The notes below the pieces were generated by a model. That model made no database searches. It saw only the letters and a list, made by a program, of their open reading frames with translations, and had not been told where the DNA came from. Source: JABWBR01 sp036741235 (GTDB lineage Bacteria; Bacteroidota; Bacteroidia; Chitinophagales; Saprospiraceae). Taken from it: DNA of 58,397 nucleotides. Every line of letters begins with the position of its first letter. Position 1 is the first letter of the stretch. Shown piece by piece: positions 8,426 to 16,680 of this stretch. Position numbers and translations under genes: made by a program. Location of the stretch: contig DAINSQ010000008.1 in assembly GCA_036741235.1 (NCBI GenBank), positions 1-58,397 on the forward strand. Direction: 5' to 3'.

Positions 8426-9688
8426 TCAAGCCGGCCGTTTGGAAAAATAACCGATGGCAAAAACCAGTAACACCACTCCCCCTAGGGCCAGCCCATAACT
8501 GGCCTGCACAAAAAAGTCGATCCAGCTCAGGTTGGGTTGCCCGAAATCTTTGTAGAAAAGAATGGCAATGGCACCCAGATAGCCGAAGGCGTCGGCCACA
8601 TAGATGAGAAATCCGGCATTGCTTTTATATCGAATAGCTGCGATCATGCGATCGAAGAGGATGCAGTTATACAGGATATAGGCCATATACAATCCCAGGC
8701 CGACAAGCACCATCCACAGTGCGCCGTTGAGGATGCCGTTACTATAAAGAAAGGTACTCACCCCAACCAATACAGCGCCGCCTAAAATGAGCAACAGGTA
8801 AACGCGCAGCGCCTGTCGGTTGTCTTTGATCCACATAGTAGCTCCTGCCATGATAAGCACGAGGACGGCAATAGGCGTTTCCGAAGCTGTAAAGATGTAG
8901 GGTTTACCTTCAAAGCCGAGTGCAGCCCATATTTCAGCGGCAAAATTGTCGCGAAAATCGCGATAAGCGGTGAGTAAGGTATAAAACGCAATTAGCAATA
9001 CCAATCCGGGCGCATACCGGCGAAATAACTCCGCGCGTTCATGGCCGGTCATGGGTGTGCGTTCGGTACGCAGGGCTATATCTTCGGGTGTAGGTTGTGG
9101 GATTTGTTCGAGCAAGTAAGCAAACGCTAACAACGGCATAAGAAAAATAGCTCCGGTAACGGCAGGCATCCAGAATTCACTGACGTGAAAGTTGAGCATC
9201 AGCCACTGCCCGATAGATTTGACTGCGCCCGATGCCACAATAAAACTGGCGCTAAGCCCGGCGCCCAGGATTTCGGTAAAGCGGCGGCCTTCGAGATAAC
9301 TGAATACGATACCCCATATCATGCCGAGAGGCAAGCCGTTAAACAACATGAAAACAACATTCCAGGGTGTGGGTACAACCGCAAACAATAGTAACGCCGC
9401 TTCAGCTATGACAATTAATACAATAAACAACAACGTGCGGTATCGGCTTTTTAGCTCGGAAATGATTTTAATGCCAATGAATTTTGATAATGCATAACCG
9501 ATGACCTGGCTGATGATCAAAGCGCTTTTATAAGTCAACTCTTCATCCCGGAATCCGACGCCTTCATAAGTGGCTACCGTAAACGGTTTGCGAAAAGCGT
9601 ACATACAAAAATACGCTCCGAACGCCGACAAGGTGGCAAACAGAATAAAAACGCTGTCGGGGGCGCGTTGCAGGTAGCGTTTGAGCAT
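8426..9688 (-). CDS. DUF5690 family MFS-like transporter
   Basis: This 420-residue integral membrane protein has roughly ten to twelve hydrophobic segments. It opens with a typical DUF5690 pattern (FGAYFCMYAFRKPFTVATYE) and has a GMIWGIVFSYLEGRR loop between helices, as in MFS proteins. The family is widespread in Bacteroidota and its substrate is not known to me. The gene begins 10 bases after the stop of the PhnX-like hydrolase, so the two are almost surely one operon. That makes a phosphonate, or a product such as acetaldehyde or phosphate, the natural guess for cargo; this is inference from position only. Confidence 0.85.
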   Translation of the reverse strand: MLKRYLQRAPDSVFILFATLSAFGAYFCMYAFRKPFTVATYEGVGFRDEELTYKSALIISQVIGYALSKFIGIKIISELKSRYRTLLFIVLIVIAEAALLLFAVVPTPWNVVFMLFNGLPLGMIWGIVFSYLEGRRFTEILGAGLSASFIVASGAVKSIGQWLMLNFHVSEFWMPAVTGAIFLMPLLAFAYLLEQIPQPTPEDIALRTERTPMTGHERAELFRRYAPGLVLLIAFYTLLTAYRDFRDNFAAEIWAALGFEGKPYIFTASETPIAVLVLIMAGATMWIKDNRQALRVYLLLILGGAVLVGVSTFLYSNGILNGALWMVLVGLGLYMAYILYNCILFDRMIAAIRYKSNAGFLIYVADAFGYLGAIAILFYKDFGQPNLSWIDFFVQASYGLALGGVVLLVFAIGYFSKRPA

Positions 9689-9698
9689 GTGGGTATCG

Positions 9699-10442
9699 TT
9701 ATCCGGCGTTTAAAATAGCGCTTTTTTGCTGCATTAGCGCCGGCAGTTCGGCCAGGCTATCCAAAAGCCCGTCGTTTTCCCATACCTCCAACTCCTCGCG
9801 GCTATGCGAACCGCTGGTGACGGCCAGGTTGAGCCCCACGCCGGCCAACTTGCCTTCCTGCAGATCGGACGGCGTATCACCTATTTTTACGACTTTTTCA
9901 GGATCGTCAATGCCGAAGATTTGCATGGCTTTCAGGATCATATCGGGGTGGGGCCTGCCTTTGCCGCCGGTTTCGCTCGGCGTCAACGAAAGATCGATAA
10001 TAGAATCGGCATTGCCCAGGTAGTTCTCGTCGAGGTTGTGATCCCAGCCGAGGCGCTGGAGGATGATATTAACTACTTCGCGGTAAAAGCCTGTGTTGAG
10101 GGCTATCTTGATACCCTGAGATTTGAGCCAGGTAAATACCTCTATAGCGCCAATCGTCGGGCGAACAGGTTGCGTCAGGTAATGGTTTTCCAATATTGTT
10201 TTGAAAGTGGTAAAAGTAGCTCCGGCTTTGGCGTCAAATTCCGGGTGATCTTTGCCGATATATTCATCCCAGAGGGTTTCGATGACTATTTTTTTTGGGA
10301 TGCCATGCATTGCATTGATACGATTTCTTGTCGCTTCGAGTCCAGTTTGAACGGCGGCCTCATAGAAGCAATTTTCTACTTCGTGGTTGTCTTGCACAGT
10401 AGTGCCTGCCATGTCGAATACGACTAATTGAAAGGGGAGCAT
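9699..10442 (-). CDS. PhnX-like phosphonatase (HAD superfamily C-P hydrolase)
   Basis: This 247-residue HAD enzyme has the phosphonatase signature. The first motif is FDMAGTTVQD, with nucleophile Asp10 and Ala12 in place of the usual second Asp. A cap-domain lysine lies at residue 50 or 51 (MHGIPKKIVIETLW), where PhnX carries its Schiff-base Lys. Arginine replaces lysine in GRPHPDMI, and the C-terminal acidic motif is KIGDTPSDLQEG. These are the traits of the TIGR03351 PhnX-like family. PhnX cleaves phosphonoacetaldehyde to acetaldehyde and phosphate; this sister family may use that or a close analogue. It is first in an operon with the DUF5690 transporter and faces the FAD oxidoreductase across 136 bases. 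Confidence 0.9.
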   Translation of the reverse strand: MLPFQLVVFDMAGTTVQDNHEVENCFYEAAVQTGLEATRNRINAMHGIPKKIVIETLWDEYIGKDHPEFDAKAGATFTTFKTILENHYLTQPVRPTIGAIEVFTWLKSQGIKIALNTGFYREVVNIILQRLGWDHNLDENYLGNADSIIDLSLTPSETGGKGRPHPDMILKAMQIFGIDDPEKVVKIGDTPSDLQEGKLAGVGLNLAVTSGSHSREELEVWENDGLLDSLAELPALMQQKSAILNAG

Positions 10443-10465
10443 AGGTTGTAGTTTTTTAATGAAAG

Positions 10466-10501
10466 CAAAAATAAGCGGCTATCCCAAGGCAGCCATACAA
10501 A
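10466..10501 (-). promoter_or_regulatory. Candidate promoter of the phosphonatase operon
   Basis: On the minus strand a TTTG (10498-10501) is followed after 24 bases by TATTTTTG (10466-10473), which fits the -33 TTTG / -7 TAnnTTTG form with slightly long spacing. The implied start of transcription is about 17 bases before the ATG at 10442. Confidence 0.45.
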
Positions 10502-10548
10502 GCGGCATAATTCACATAAAAATAAAACCCTGTTTACACCGCGACTAT

Positions 10549-10556
10549 TAGCTTTG
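10549..10556 (+). promoter_or_regulatory. Candidate -7 element of the FAD oxidoreductase gene
   Basis: TAGCTTTG matches TAnnTTTG exactly and lies 22 bases before the ATG at 10579. No clean TTTG sits at -33 (GTTTACA at 10532 is the nearest). Together with the opposite element at 10466 it makes a compact divergent control region. Confidence 0.4.
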
Positions 10557-10578
10557 AGGGAATAAAAACAGCAAAGGT

Positions 10579-11703
10579 ATGAACGAGCGGAATTGGGATG
10601 TCGCCGTTGTAGGAACGGGTATTGTAGGGCTTGCAATGGCCTACATTGCGGCAAAAGCGGGTAAGTCTGTCATTATGTTTGAACGCCATCCCCGGGCTAT
10701 TGGCGCCACTATTCGCAATTTCGGCATGGTATGGCCGGTGGGGCAACCGCTTGAAACTTTCGAACGAGCCATGCGCTCGCGCGCCGTTTGGCTGGAGCTT
10801 GCCGAAAAAGCCGGCTTTTGGGCGGCGCCGACGGGTATGATGTGCGCTGCGTATCATGCCGATGAAATAGATGTGTTGGAAGAATTTGTGGAGACAAGGA
10901 AAGACAACGGCTACCAGGTTGAACTGCTAACCGCCGCGGAAGCGCTTGGAAAAAGTGCGGTAATAAATCCCCAAGGTTTAAAAGGCGCCATATGGAGTTC
11001 TACAGAAGTCAATGTAGATCCCCGCGAGGCTACCCTGCTGATTCACCAATACTTGCGGGAAGTGATGGGGGTTGCTATCATTTATGAAACAGCGGTTACT
11101 TATATCAACAGCCCCTGGATTGCAGCCGGCGATGAGCAGTGGTATGCCGAACGTATCTACGTGTGCGGCGGCGCCGATTTTGAAACGCTGTACCCTGAAA
11201 TATATTCGGCAAGCGGTATTACAAAGTGCAAATTGCAAATGATGCGCACAGTGCCGCAGCCGGAAGGATGGCTGCTGGGCCCAACGTTATGCGCCGGGTT
11301 AACTCTGGCTCATTACGGGGCATTTGCACATTGTGAGAGCCTCCAGGCCCTGAAGAAGCGCCTGAATATGCAAATGCCAGCCTACGACGAATGGGGTATT
11401 CACGTACTGGTATCACAAACTGCAAAGGGAGAGATCACGATTGGCGATAGCCACGAATATGGCCTGGATGTAAATCCTTTTGACAGCGCTTATGTCAATC
11501 AATTGATCCTCGATTATTTGTCCGGTTTTGCGACTTTTCCCAATATGCACATAGCCGAAACCTGGCACGGCATATACGCCAAGTTGCCCGGCCACTCGGA
11601 ATACGTGGTTGAGCCGGAAGAAGGCGTTACGATTGTCAACGGGTTAAGCGGGGCAGGTATGACTTTGTCGTTCGGCCTTGCGCAGGAGATAATAGGGATG
11701 TAG
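10579..11703 (+). CDS. FAD-dependent oxidoreductase, phosphonate-associated (TIGR03364 type)
   Basis: This 374-residue DAO-type flavoenzyme has the FAD-binding GTGIVG at residues 12-17, an acidic strand end (MFERH) and a C-terminal second FAD segment (IVNGLSGAGMTLSFG). The family that pairs with PhnX-like hydrolases (TIGR03364) is thought to oxidise an aminophosphonate, such as 2-aminoethylphosphonate or an N-methyl or hydroxy derivative, to phosphonoacetaldehyde with release of amine. Its position head-to-head with the PhnX-like gene agrees with this. Unlike many DAO proteins it has no signal peptide, so it should act in the cytoplasm. The exact substrate is not readable from sequence. Confidence 0.85.
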   Translation: MNERNWDVAVVGTGIVGLAMAYIAAKAGKSVIMFERHPRAIGATIRNFGMVWPVGQPLETFERAMRSRAVWLELAEKAGFWAAPTGMMCAAYHADEIDVLEEFVETRKDNGYQVELLTAAEALGKSAVINPQGLKGAIWSSTEVNVDPREATLLIHQYLREVMGVAIIYETAVTYINSPWIAAGDEQWYAERIYVCGGADFETLYPEIYSASGITKCKLQMMRTVPQPEGWLLGPTLCAGLTLAHYGAFAHCESLQALKKRLNMQMPAYDEWGIHVLVSQTAKGEITIGDSHEYGLDVNPFDSAYVNQLILDYLSGFATFPNMHIAETWHGIYAKLPGHSEYVVEPEEGVTIVNGLSGAGMTLSFGLAQEIIGM

Positions 11704-11759
11704 CCTATCAAGACTACAGCAAAGAACTGACAACTCACCCCCACAACGCATTCCCCCTG

Positions 11760-13790
11760 TCACCAGCTAAATACCAGCGAAGTTGCCACATGCCGGCCGG
11801 GGGCGTTAATACCTGAGCCGTGGTAACGATAGTCGGCATTCAGCGCATTATAAAAGCCGGCGCGCATGGTAACCCATTTCCAGGAATAATCGCCGTACAA
11901 GTTAAACGTCATCCAACCTGGTGTTCCATTGGGATTGATACGGTTGTCGCTTTTGTCGCCGGCGGCCAGGCGCTTTTGTGCGCCGGCAAACAGCGATTCC
12001 ACGGTGAGTCGCCATTGCATTCGCTGATAGGTGATTCCCCAATGACCAAACAACGGGGGGATTCGCCTCAATGGCTCGTTTTGAGTGAGGTTTTGGCCGT
12101 ATTGCCAGGCCAGGCCGGTCTGTAGCTGCCAGTGGGAGCCGAATACTATATTCAAACTACCTTCAATACCCTGTATGTAGCCTTGTTCTACGTTTTCTTT
12201 GCGATAAACGGGATATCCCGCTATGCTGTCGCTAGCGACGCGAACCCGGGTGATCAAGTCGCGCAATTCGTTTCGAAAGACAAAAGCCGCCGCTTGTACC
12301 CTGGCCCCGGTATGCCGCCAGCCCAATTCGTAATTATAGCTTTTTTCAGGTTTTAGATCTGCCGTAGGGATTTCGTAGCGAAAATCGACAATGCCCAGGC
12401 TACCCAGATCGTCGATATTGGGGGCGCGGAAGCCGGTATTGAAATCAATAAACAGATTATTTTTTTGGTTGAGCCGTCGCAATATGGAAGCATTGAATAC
12501 AAATGCCGATGGCGTAATTTCTACATTGCCCAGGGTTTCATCGGTCAGGGTTATCAAGAAGTGATTGTAGCGAAGCCCCCCCGAAAAAGTCCACTGGCGT
12601 GCTTCCCATTGATTTAAACAAAAGAGGGCAAAGCTGGTAAAAGCGGCGTCATCGGGATACAAACCGCGTTTTCTTGCGCTAGTACCCGATTGAATATCCA
12701 GATCATGGCGGGTACTGCCCACGCGGTCGGCGTAAAGCTCGATTCCGGTGGTGGTGCGCCAGAAACGGGTGGGCGTAGCAACAGCCTGCACGGAAGCGCC
12801 CCATGAGTTTACCTCATCGGCTTCTTTGCGCAGAGTAGCGACGCCGTTTTTGCGGCTTTCGCGTTGTTCTTCGGTTTGATGGAGAGAGACAGTGGCAGTC
12901 AACTGCTGCAATAAGTTGGTATTGGGTTGCCAGGCCAGCCGGGCATAGCTCAGTTGACGTTTTTGAAGGGCAAACTGGTTGAGAGCGAAATCTTCGAGCT
13001 GAACTTTGTGATAGACCGGCACGACTGATTGTTGAAAGGTTTGATGCGCAACAGTGAGTTTTACCTCATCGGCAAGCTTCCATTGGCCTTTCAGGTCGAA
13101 GGCGTATTCGTCGTAGCCGGAAGGCGACTGAACGCCGGTTTTTTGACCGCCCACCAGGTCGCCGAATCGGCGCAGGGTACCGCCCGCCAGTAATGCCAGT
13201 TTTCGGCCCGATATGCCGCCCTGGAGATGACCGGTTTTTTCCATGTCGCTGCTGCGCCATTGCGAAAGCAGTTTCAGATGGGGTTTGCCGTCCTGGGCTA
13301 ATTTGTCGATATCCCGGGTGAGAACGTTAATGGTACCGCCCAGCGCGTCGGAGCCGTAAGTTACAGACCCCCCGCCCTTCCACACTTCTATTCGCTGAAT
13401 GCTGAAGGGGTCGATGGAGTTGAGGTATTGATTGGGCCCATAGCGGAAAGTGGCATTGCTAAGGCGAATACCGTCAATGAGGAGCAGGATTTGATTGCCG
13501 GTGAGGCCGCGCAGGAAAGGCGAGCCGCCGCCGTGATTGGTTTTTTGAACAAAAACACCCGGCGTGGTCAAGAGGGCTTCGGGCGTAGTGCGCGATTGCT
13601 GTAGCGCAATAGTTTTTGAAGCAAGGCGCTCAATAGCTGCGGGCGTATCCTTGAGATACGCTTCGGCGCGTTGGGTAGTGACGATAACCTCCTTCAATTG
13701 TAGTGCAGGCATGGTGTCAGTAACGGCAGCATCCTGAGCGGCAATGTGAAGACAAATGGCCCAACCTGTCAAAGTCAACAATATTCTCAA
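11760..13790 (-). CDS. TonB-dependent outer-membrane receptor
   Basis: This 676-residue TonB-dependent receptor starts with a signal peptide (RILLTLTGWAICLHIAAQ). A plug domain follows (LKEVIVTTQRAEAYLKDTPA, FLRGLTGNQILLLIDGIRLS, VWKGGGSVTYGSDALGGTIN), then a 22-strand-type barrel ending in aromatic FSW. It lacks the carboxypeptidase-like N-terminal domain of SusC proteins and is closer to BtuB/FepA-like receptors. The frame has no ATG before the signal peptide: an in-frame TAA lies 15 bases upstream of the TTG at 13788-13790, so TTG is the probable start. It begins 33 bases after the phosphoesterase stop and should be its operon partner, importing what that enzyme releases. Confidence 0.9.
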   Translation of the reverse strand: MRILLTLTGWAICLHIAAQDAAVTDTMPALQLKEVIVTTQRAEAYLKDTPAAIERLASKTIALQQSRTTPEALLTTPGVFVQKTNHGGGSPFLRGLTGNQILLLIDGIRLSNATFRYGPNQYLNSIDPFSIQRIEVWKGGGSVTYGSDALGGTINVLTRDIDKLAQDGKPHLKLLSQWRSSDMEKTGHLQGGISGRKLALLAGGTLRRFGDLVGGQKTGVQSPSGYDEYAFDLKGQWKLADEVKLTVAHQTFQQSVVPVYHKVQLEDFALNQFALQKRQLSYARLAWQPNTNLLQQLTATVSLHQTEEQRESRKNGVATLRKEADEVNSWGASVQAVATPTRFWRTTTGIELYADRVGSTRHDLDIQSGTSARKRGLYPDDAAFTSFALFCLNQWEARQWTFSGGLRYNHFLITLTDETLGNVEITPSAFVFNASILRRLNQKNNLFIDFNTGFRAPNIDDLGSLGIVDFRYEIPTADLKPEKSYNYELGWRHTGARVQAAAFVFRNELRDLITRVRVASDSIAGYPVYRKENVEQGYIQGIEGSLNIVFGSHWQLQTGLAWQYGQNLTQNEPLRRIPPLFGHWGITYQRMQWRLTVESLFAGAQKRLAAGDKSDNRINPNGTPGWMTFNLYGDYSWKWVTMRAGFYNALNADYRYHGSGINAPGRHVATSLVFSW

Positions 13791-13823
13791 TGTCGTGATA
13801 TCTTAATCGATCAGCGGAAAGCT

Positions 13824-16544
13824 TCAATGATTTTTATGTTGCTCGTAAAATGATTTGCGTTGCTCGTTTTCGTCGTCCAATTTTGGGCCTTTTAATATTT
13901 TTTCCAGATCGAAGGTGCGTTGGTAAATATCCATTGCTTTTTGCGGAACAAAAATAGCCGGATCAGCGGGTTCAAGGGTATATGGCGTATAATCTGGTTG
14001 ATCTGTGAAAAAATCCTGGAGCAACGACGCTGTAAGGTCATAGTGATTTACATAATCGATATTTAGCAGGTTATACTGCATTTTTATCAGGCTGCCAAAA
14101 TTGGCATGGGTATTTGACACATAGCCTCTTTTTACATAGGGTCCGGCCAGCAGTAGTATTGAGCGATGGGCATCCAGGTGGTCAACTCCGCCCTGGGGGT
14201 CGTCTTCGGTGATGATGACGAGCATGTTTTTCCAGTAGGGCGTACGGCTGAGGAAATGCAGCAAGCGCCCCAGGGCCAGGTCGTTGTCTGCCATATAGCT
14301 GTGCAGGTAGGGGTATCCCGCCGCTGGTCGGGGTTCCTGGCCGTGGTCGTTGGGCAGTATCATAGTAATGAGTTGGGGCATCGTGTCTTTGCCATTGAGC
14401 CAGCGGCGGGTAAATTCGGCTTCAAACTGATCCATGCGGTATTGGTCGGGCACATTCATATTGTAGCCAGGATAATGTCGGCTGGTGCGGTCGAACAGGG
14501 GCTCGGGCAGGGGAAAAACCACCGAGTGGCGCGCGCCAAAAAGTGTGTCGTACCACTCTTCCGAAGAGCCGGTGTATTCGTTGGCCTGTCCAAAATTATA
14601 AAAACTGATGCGATGGCGGTCGAGGTTTTCCCATAAGCCGCCGCGTTCGTTGTAGTCTTCGGGGTCCATAGCGCCGGTAGTGCGTGGAAAGCGGCGACCC
14701 GGCGCTGTTGAAAAGGGTTTGAACTCGGCGCTGACCTGTGAATTGGCCTCTACGTATTCATTGGGGATAGTGCCCACCATCCAGTGGTGGCCGTGGATGC
14801 TGGCGTCGCTATCGCAATAAAAATTATCGGAAAAGGCAAATTGACGGGCAATTTTGAGGTGGTTGGGCATCACGTTTACGTTGGCATGGGCATTCAAAGG
14901 GTTAATGCCGTTGGCGACAACCACTTTTTCACCGAAGCGGGCGAGTGTAGCATCGCCTTTACCTTGGGGTAGTTGACCGAAAACTTCGTCGTAGGTACGG
15001 TTTTCTTTAGTAACATAAACGATGTGTCGAATAGGACTATTACGCAAACCGGGCAGAGGAGGAAGGGGGTTGTTGCCATCGTCTTTAACGACGACTTCGC
15101 GGAATGTATTCCGGATTACCTGAAGGGTATATTCCGCCAGTTGGCTTGCATCGGGTACATCGACAATCTGGAATGTCCCCAACTGAATATCGCCGATATA
15201 AGTACCCTGGGGCGGTGCTACAAAGCCTTTGCCTCCGTTGGGCCCGGCGCCGTAACCGCGAGCGGAAACAATGAAAAGCTTTTTCCCATCCGGTGAGGTT
15301 TTGACCCGGGTAGGCATCCAGCCAGTGGGGATATATCCTTCTACTTTATTATTTTTCAAATCAACAACCGCTACCGCATTGAGGCTTAGGCAGGCTACGT
15401 ACAATTTTTTTTCGTCGGGGCTGAGGGCTAGCCCAAAAGGCATAAGCCCACGGTATTCATCCAGTTGGGGATGTATGGTAAGCGGAATATTGCCTACAAT
15501 TCGCCCTTTCCTTTGATCGATAATGGATATCAGGTCGTTGGAGGCGTTGGTAACATAGGCGAATCGCTTACCCACTGCAATTGAATTGGGATGAGCGCCG
15601 CCTACTACTTCGTCGTCGTCGATGAGTTCGCCGATCTGATAGCCGGTTTTAAATCGATGGACGACTTCATTTTTGTCCAGATCAATAGCCCAGACACTCA
15701 TAGCTTCGGGCGCCAGGGGGCTGCCCAGGCCCGGTACTTTCCTGCCGTCGGGCAAAACGACCCCTTCTTCGGCTGCTTTGGAGGGGTAACCGTAAGCCGG
15801 ATATTCCAACATAAACGAGTCTTTATTTTGCGGCGTTACGCCAGGTACCAAGGGGTATTCAAACAAACCGACATTGGCGACAAAAGCCTTTGAGCAGTCG
15901 GCGTTTAGCGCAATACCAAAGGGAATGCGACCAACATTGATGACGGCTTCAGTTTTTCCCGTTTGTACATCGATTTTCACCAGGCGATTATTACCGCGGT
16001 CGAGGGCGAGAAGTTGATTGCGCTTTTCGTCAAAAGCAATATCAGACACGTAACTATCCTCAAATTTTTTTCCGTTGTATTCGCCGTCGATGCTGATTGT
16101 GCGGAGTTTTTGCCTGGCGCCGGCGTCGAAAAGCGTCAAAGTTCCCTTGTCGCCCCCGCTCAACCAGGCGCGCCGGCTATTGGGTTCAAAAGCGATACCC
16201 ATAAAAGACGAGCCTTCTACAACCGGCAGTATTTTACCGTCATAGCTTGGTATACGGACAGTTTCGCCGTTTTTTAGGTCGACTACCGTTACTACTTCGT
16301 TATGCAACACCAGCGCTACTTGCTGGTCGGGGCTCAGCGCCAGTCCATAAGGGGCGCGATTGATGCGACTTACTTTGCCGGCGGGCGTAATGTATCTGCC
16401 GCTGGGTATCACCGAAACACCCGATGGGTCGATTATGCTGTATTGACCTGCGCCCGGTACTTGCAGGGTCAAAACATTGGATTGGGCAAACGCTGATGCA
16501 AAGCATAAAGCATAAGCGGCGAGAAAGAAAAGCAGGTTTTTCAT
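13824..16544 (-). CDS. Secreted YncE-like propeller plus phosphoesterase (phospholipase C/acid phosphatase family)
   Basis: A 906-residue exported protein (signal peptide MKNLLFFLAAYALCFASAFA). Residues 30-490 form a YncE-like beta-propeller with repeated blades (VDLKNGETVRI, VAVVDLKNNKVEGYIPTGW). Residues 505-890 form a PF04185-type phosphoesterase. Its motifs are VTKENRTYDEVFGQ near 511 (Glu-Asn metal ligands in the family), a Ser in DASIHGHHW near 583 (family nucleophile region), and ITEDDPQGGVDHLDAHRS near 780 (metal-binding acids). Members cleave phosphate mono- or diesters. First in a likely operon with the TonB receptor, it is paralogous to the divergently transcribed gene at 16681. 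Its substrate is unknown; location beside phosphonate genes makes a phosphonolipid or phosphoester source plausible. Confidence 0.9.
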   Translation of the reverse strand: MKNLLFFLAAYALCFASAFAQSNVLTLQVPGAGQYSIIDPSGVSVIPSGRYITPAGKVSRINRAPYGLALSPDQQVALVLHNEVVTVVDLKNGETVRIPSYDGKILPVVEGSSFMGIAFEPNSRRAWLSGGDKGTLTLFDAGARQKLRTISIDGEYNGKKFEDSYVSDIAFDEKRNQLLALDRGNNRLVKIDVQTGKTEAVINVGRIPFGIALNADCSKAFVANVGLFEYPLVPGVTPQNKDSFMLEYPAYGYPSKAAEEGVVLPDGRKVPGLGSPLAPEAMSVWAIDLDKNEVVHRFKTGYQIGELIDDDEVVGGAHPNSIAVGKRFAYVTNASNDLISIIDQRKGRIVGNIPLTIHPQLDEYRGLMPFGLALSPDEKKLYVACLSLNAVAVVDLKNNKVEGYIPTGWMPTRVKTSPDGKKLFIVSARGYGAGPNGGKGFVAPPQGTYIGDIQLGTFQIVDVPDASQLAEYTLQVIRNTFREVVVKDDGNNPLPPLPGLRNSPIRHIVYVTKENRTYDEVFGQLPQGKGDATLARFGEKVVVANGINPLNAHANVNVMPNHLKIARQFAFSDNFYCDSDASIHGHHWMVGTIPNEYVEANSQVSAEFKPFSTAPGRRFPRTTGAMDPEDYNERGGLWENLDRHRISFYNFGQANEYTGSSEEWYDTLFGARHSVVFPLPEPLFDRTSRHYPGYNMNVPDQYRMDQFEAEFTRRWLNGKDTMPQLITMILPNDHGQEPRPAAGYPYLHSYMADNDLALGRLLHFLSRTPYWKNMLVIITEDDPQGGVDHLDAHRSILLLAGPYVKRGYVSNTHANFGSLIKMQYNLLNIDYVNHYDLTASLLQDFFTDQPDYTPYTLEPADPAIFVPQKAMDIYQRTFDLEKILKGPKLDDENEQRKSFYEQHKNH

Positions 16545-16680
16545 AAACTATTGAGATAAAAATGAGTAGCGAAGGTTGGCATTTAAAGTTAGCGGAATTT
16601 GAACGTTTTATTAAGTTTAAACCAACAATTCCCTTTTCATAAGCATAGGTTTATATTTAATGCAAATAATTCAAAATATC

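Noticed and set aside
9804..10427. 207-residue plus-strand frame opposite the phosphonatase
   Set aside because: The minus-strand HAD motifs are intact; the plus frame has none.
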